DNA of 64,000 nucleotides, from the NCBI RefSeq assembly GCF_900039485.1, contig NZ_LN999833.1:372001-436000 (forward strand). Direction: 5' to 3'. Of the stretch, positions 62,669 through 64,000 are shown piece by piece; the first letter of the stretch is position 1, and each line of letters begins with the position of its first letter. This DNA is from Candidatus Doolittlea endobia (GTDB lineage Bacteria; Pseudomonadota; Gammaproteobacteria; Enterobacterales; Enterobacteriaceae). Made by a program: the position numbers and the translations under genes. A model generated the notes under the pieces. The model saw only the letters and a program-made list of their open reading frames with translations, was not told where the DNA came from and did not search any database.

Positions 62669-62686
62669 AAAACGCCCGCACGGGCG
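62669..62686 (-). terminator. Hairpin in the dnaK-dnaJ intergenic region
   Basis: On the minus strand CGCCCG-tg-CGGGCG is followed by TTTT; a further stem GCACGGG/CCCGTGC encloses part of it. It lies 21 bases before dnaJ, so it could lower dnaJ relative to dnaK by partial termination or act as a processing or stability hairpin. Confidence 0.5.
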
Positions 62687-62763
62687 CAGAGCGTCTCCGA
62701 GACCCGTGCTTGTTGCACGCCGGCGGGGTAAACCATACCCAGCGCTGTGTCCGTTTAAGGCGA

Positions 62764-64000
62764 TTATTTTTTATCTTTAACTTCTTCAAATTCGGCGTCG
62801 ACAACATCGTCGTCGACCTTGGCGCTGCCGTTCGCGCTACTTTCGCTCGCCGAGCGAGCCTTTTGCTGAGCCGCTTCGAAAAGTTTTCCGGACACCTGAA
62901 TAAGCACTTGTATTTTTGTTTCAATGTCGGCTTTATCCTCACCTTTTAAAGCGGTGTCCAAATTTTTCAAAGCGTCTTCAATAGCAGTTTTATCATCAGT
63001 CGGCAGTTTGTCAGCCTCAACTTCTGATAACTGCTTACGGGTGCTGTGCATCAAATGGTCGGCTCGATTACGGGTCTGGACAAGATCCTCGAACTTACGG
63101 TCGAATTCAGCGTTTGCTTCTGCTTCTTGCACCATCTTTTGGATTTCCTTTTCGCTCAAACCAGAGGAGGCCTTAATCGTAATCTTCTGTTCTCGGCCAC
63201 TATTCTTGTCTTTAGCGGAAACGTGTAGAATACCGTCGGCGTCGATATCGAACGTCACTTCAATTTGCGGCGTGCCGCGCATAGCTGGCGCAATGCCGTC
63301 CAGGTTGAACTGACCCAGTGATTTATTATCACCGGAACGCTTCCGTTCCCCCTGCAACACGTGGATAGTAACGGCGGATTGATTATCTTCTGCTGTAGAA
63401 AACACTTGGCTGTGCTTGGTCGGAATGGTCGTATTTTTAGCAATTAGCGGTGTCATTACGCCACCCATGGTTTCGATACCTAGCGACAGCGGGGTCACAT
63501 CTAGTAGGAGCACATCTTTCACGTCACCGGCCAGTACACCGCCCTGCACTGCAGCGCCGATGGCTACCGCCTCGTCCGGGTTGACGTCTTTACGTGGCTC
63601 TTTGCCAAAGAAGTCGGTAACTCTCTTTTGCACGAGCGGCATACGAGTCTGCCCGCCAACTAGGATAACATCTTTGATATCGGAAACCGACAGGCTTGCA
63701 TCTTTCAAAGCCACTTTAAGCGGTTCAAGCGTGCGATTGACGAGTTTTTCCACCAGAGACTCTAGTTTAGCACGGGTTACTTTTAAGTTCATATGCTTAG
63801 GACCAGAGACATCGGCTGTAATGTAGGGCAGATTGACGTCACTTTGCTGCGCGGAAGACAGTTCAATCTTGGCTTTTTCAGCCGCCTCTTTTAAGCGCTG
63901 CATCGCCAGAGAATCGTTGCGCAAATCAACACCCTGATCTTTTTTAAACTCATCGACTAAATAGTTAATAAGACGACTGTCGAAATCCTCTCCACCTAAA
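62764..64000 (-). CDS. dnaK: Chaperone DnaK, C-terminal two thirds (cut by window edge)
   Basis: DnaK is the Hsp70 chaperone. The open frame runs off the window; the Met at 63924 is internal. Visible ATPase-domain motifs are [28 protein letters not shown] and [14 protein letters not shown]; then the linker and substrate-binding domain ([55 protein letters not shown]) and the helical lid. It ends [16 protein letters not shown], the conserved DnaK tail. No lesion is seen in the visible part. dnaJ follows on the same strand. Confidence 0.98.
   Translation of the reverse strand, partial: LGGEDFDSRLINYLVDEFKKDQGVDLRNDSLAMQRLKEAAEKAKIELSSAQQSDVNLPYITADVSGPKHMNLKVTRAKLESLVEKLVNRTLEPLKVALKDASLSVSDIKDVILVGGQTRMPLVQKRVTDFFGKEPRKDVNPDEAVAIGAAVQGGVLAGDVKDVLLLDVTPLSLGIETMGGVMTPLIAKNTTIPTKHSQVFSTAEDNQSAVTIHVLQGERKRSGDNKSLGQFNLDGIAPAMRGTPQIEVTFDIDADGILHVSAKDKNSGREQKITIKASSGLSEKEIQKMVQEAEANAEFDRKFEDLVQTRNRADHLMHSTRKQLSEVEADKLPTDDKTAIEDALKNLDTALKGEDKADIETKIQVLIQVSGKLFEAAQQKARSASESSANGSAKVDDDVVDAEFEEVKDKK

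Noticed and set aside
62924-63826. Long plus-strand frames opposite dnaK
   Set aside because: Known type of antisense shadow over dnaK; no independent evidence of coding.
1-64000. CRISPR array, toxin-antitoxin pair, phage or secretion locus
   Set aside because: No regularly spaced direct repeats and no recognisable proteins of these systems anywhere in the window.

Overview
The window looks like part of the chromosome of a gammaproteobacterial insect endosymbiont close to the Sodalis group. Every recognisable protein is enterobacterial in type. Short blocks of enterobacterial gene order survive (leuQ-rsmC-holD, fabA-ycbZ, pgpB-lapA-lapB-pyrF, pdxB-usg-truA, ruvC-ruvA-ruvB, cpxP/cpxR-cpxA, aroQ-accB-accC), but the blocks are joined in a different order from E. 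coli. Roughly 40 percent of the window is non-coding, with long AT-rich gaps and at least eleven gene remnants in different stages of decay. No insertion sequence, intact prophage, CRISPR array or secretion system was seen. This fits a host-restricted lineage past its mobile-element burst but not yet compacted. The species is an inference; gene content and decay pattern are what the sequence shows.

Layout. 1-5.5 kb: 3' end of lpxK, accC with a wrecked accB, a full-length aroQ frame that has lost active-site residues, the lipoprotein amidase amiD, and tusE. 6-12.7 kb: a complete trpE-G-D-CF-B-A operon on the minus strand, preceded by an intact trpL leader peptide and attenuator. 13.3-18.3 kb: carA-carB and folA. 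18.3-25.5 kb: apaH remnant, engB, ybgI, the cpx locus (cpxR intact, cpxA and cpxP broken) and pykA. 27-34 kb: fabA, ycbZ (Lon-type protease), tRNA-Leu(CAG), rsmC, holD remnant, rnt. 35-44 kb: dnaB, ssb, pyrF remnant, lapB, lapA with one nonsense codon, pgpB, truA, usg and pdxB remnants. 44.6-48.3 kb: panC-panB, tRNA-Arg(CCT), a large inverted repeat, gloB remnant. 48.6-54.9 kb: yebC, ruvC, ruvA-ruvB behind a LexA-type operator, yafD, fpr. 55-64 kb: ubiH remnant, tRNA-Ser(CGA), tusD, argS, dnaJ and the 3' part of dnaK.

How it fits together. Retained functions are information processing (dnaB, ssb, ruvABC, rnt, argS, truA, rsmC, chaperones) and a few biosynthetic jobs useful to a host or partner: complete tryptophan synthesis from chorismate, carbamoyl phosphate, pantothenate (panBC), folate reduction and part of tRNA 2-thiolation. 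Several pathways have one broken step here: fatty acid initiation (accB), shikimate (aroQ), pyrimidine synthesis (pyrF), PLP synthesis (pdxB), ubiquinone (ubiH) and envelope stress sensing (cpxA). Either second copies exist elsewhere or these inputs come from the host or a co-symbiont; the window alone cannot decide.

The least explained structures are an inverted repeat with arms of about 138 bp, 119 bp of each identical, just downstream of the tRNA-Arg gene, and two families of short dispersed repeats in the gaps. No complete novel multi-gene system was found.
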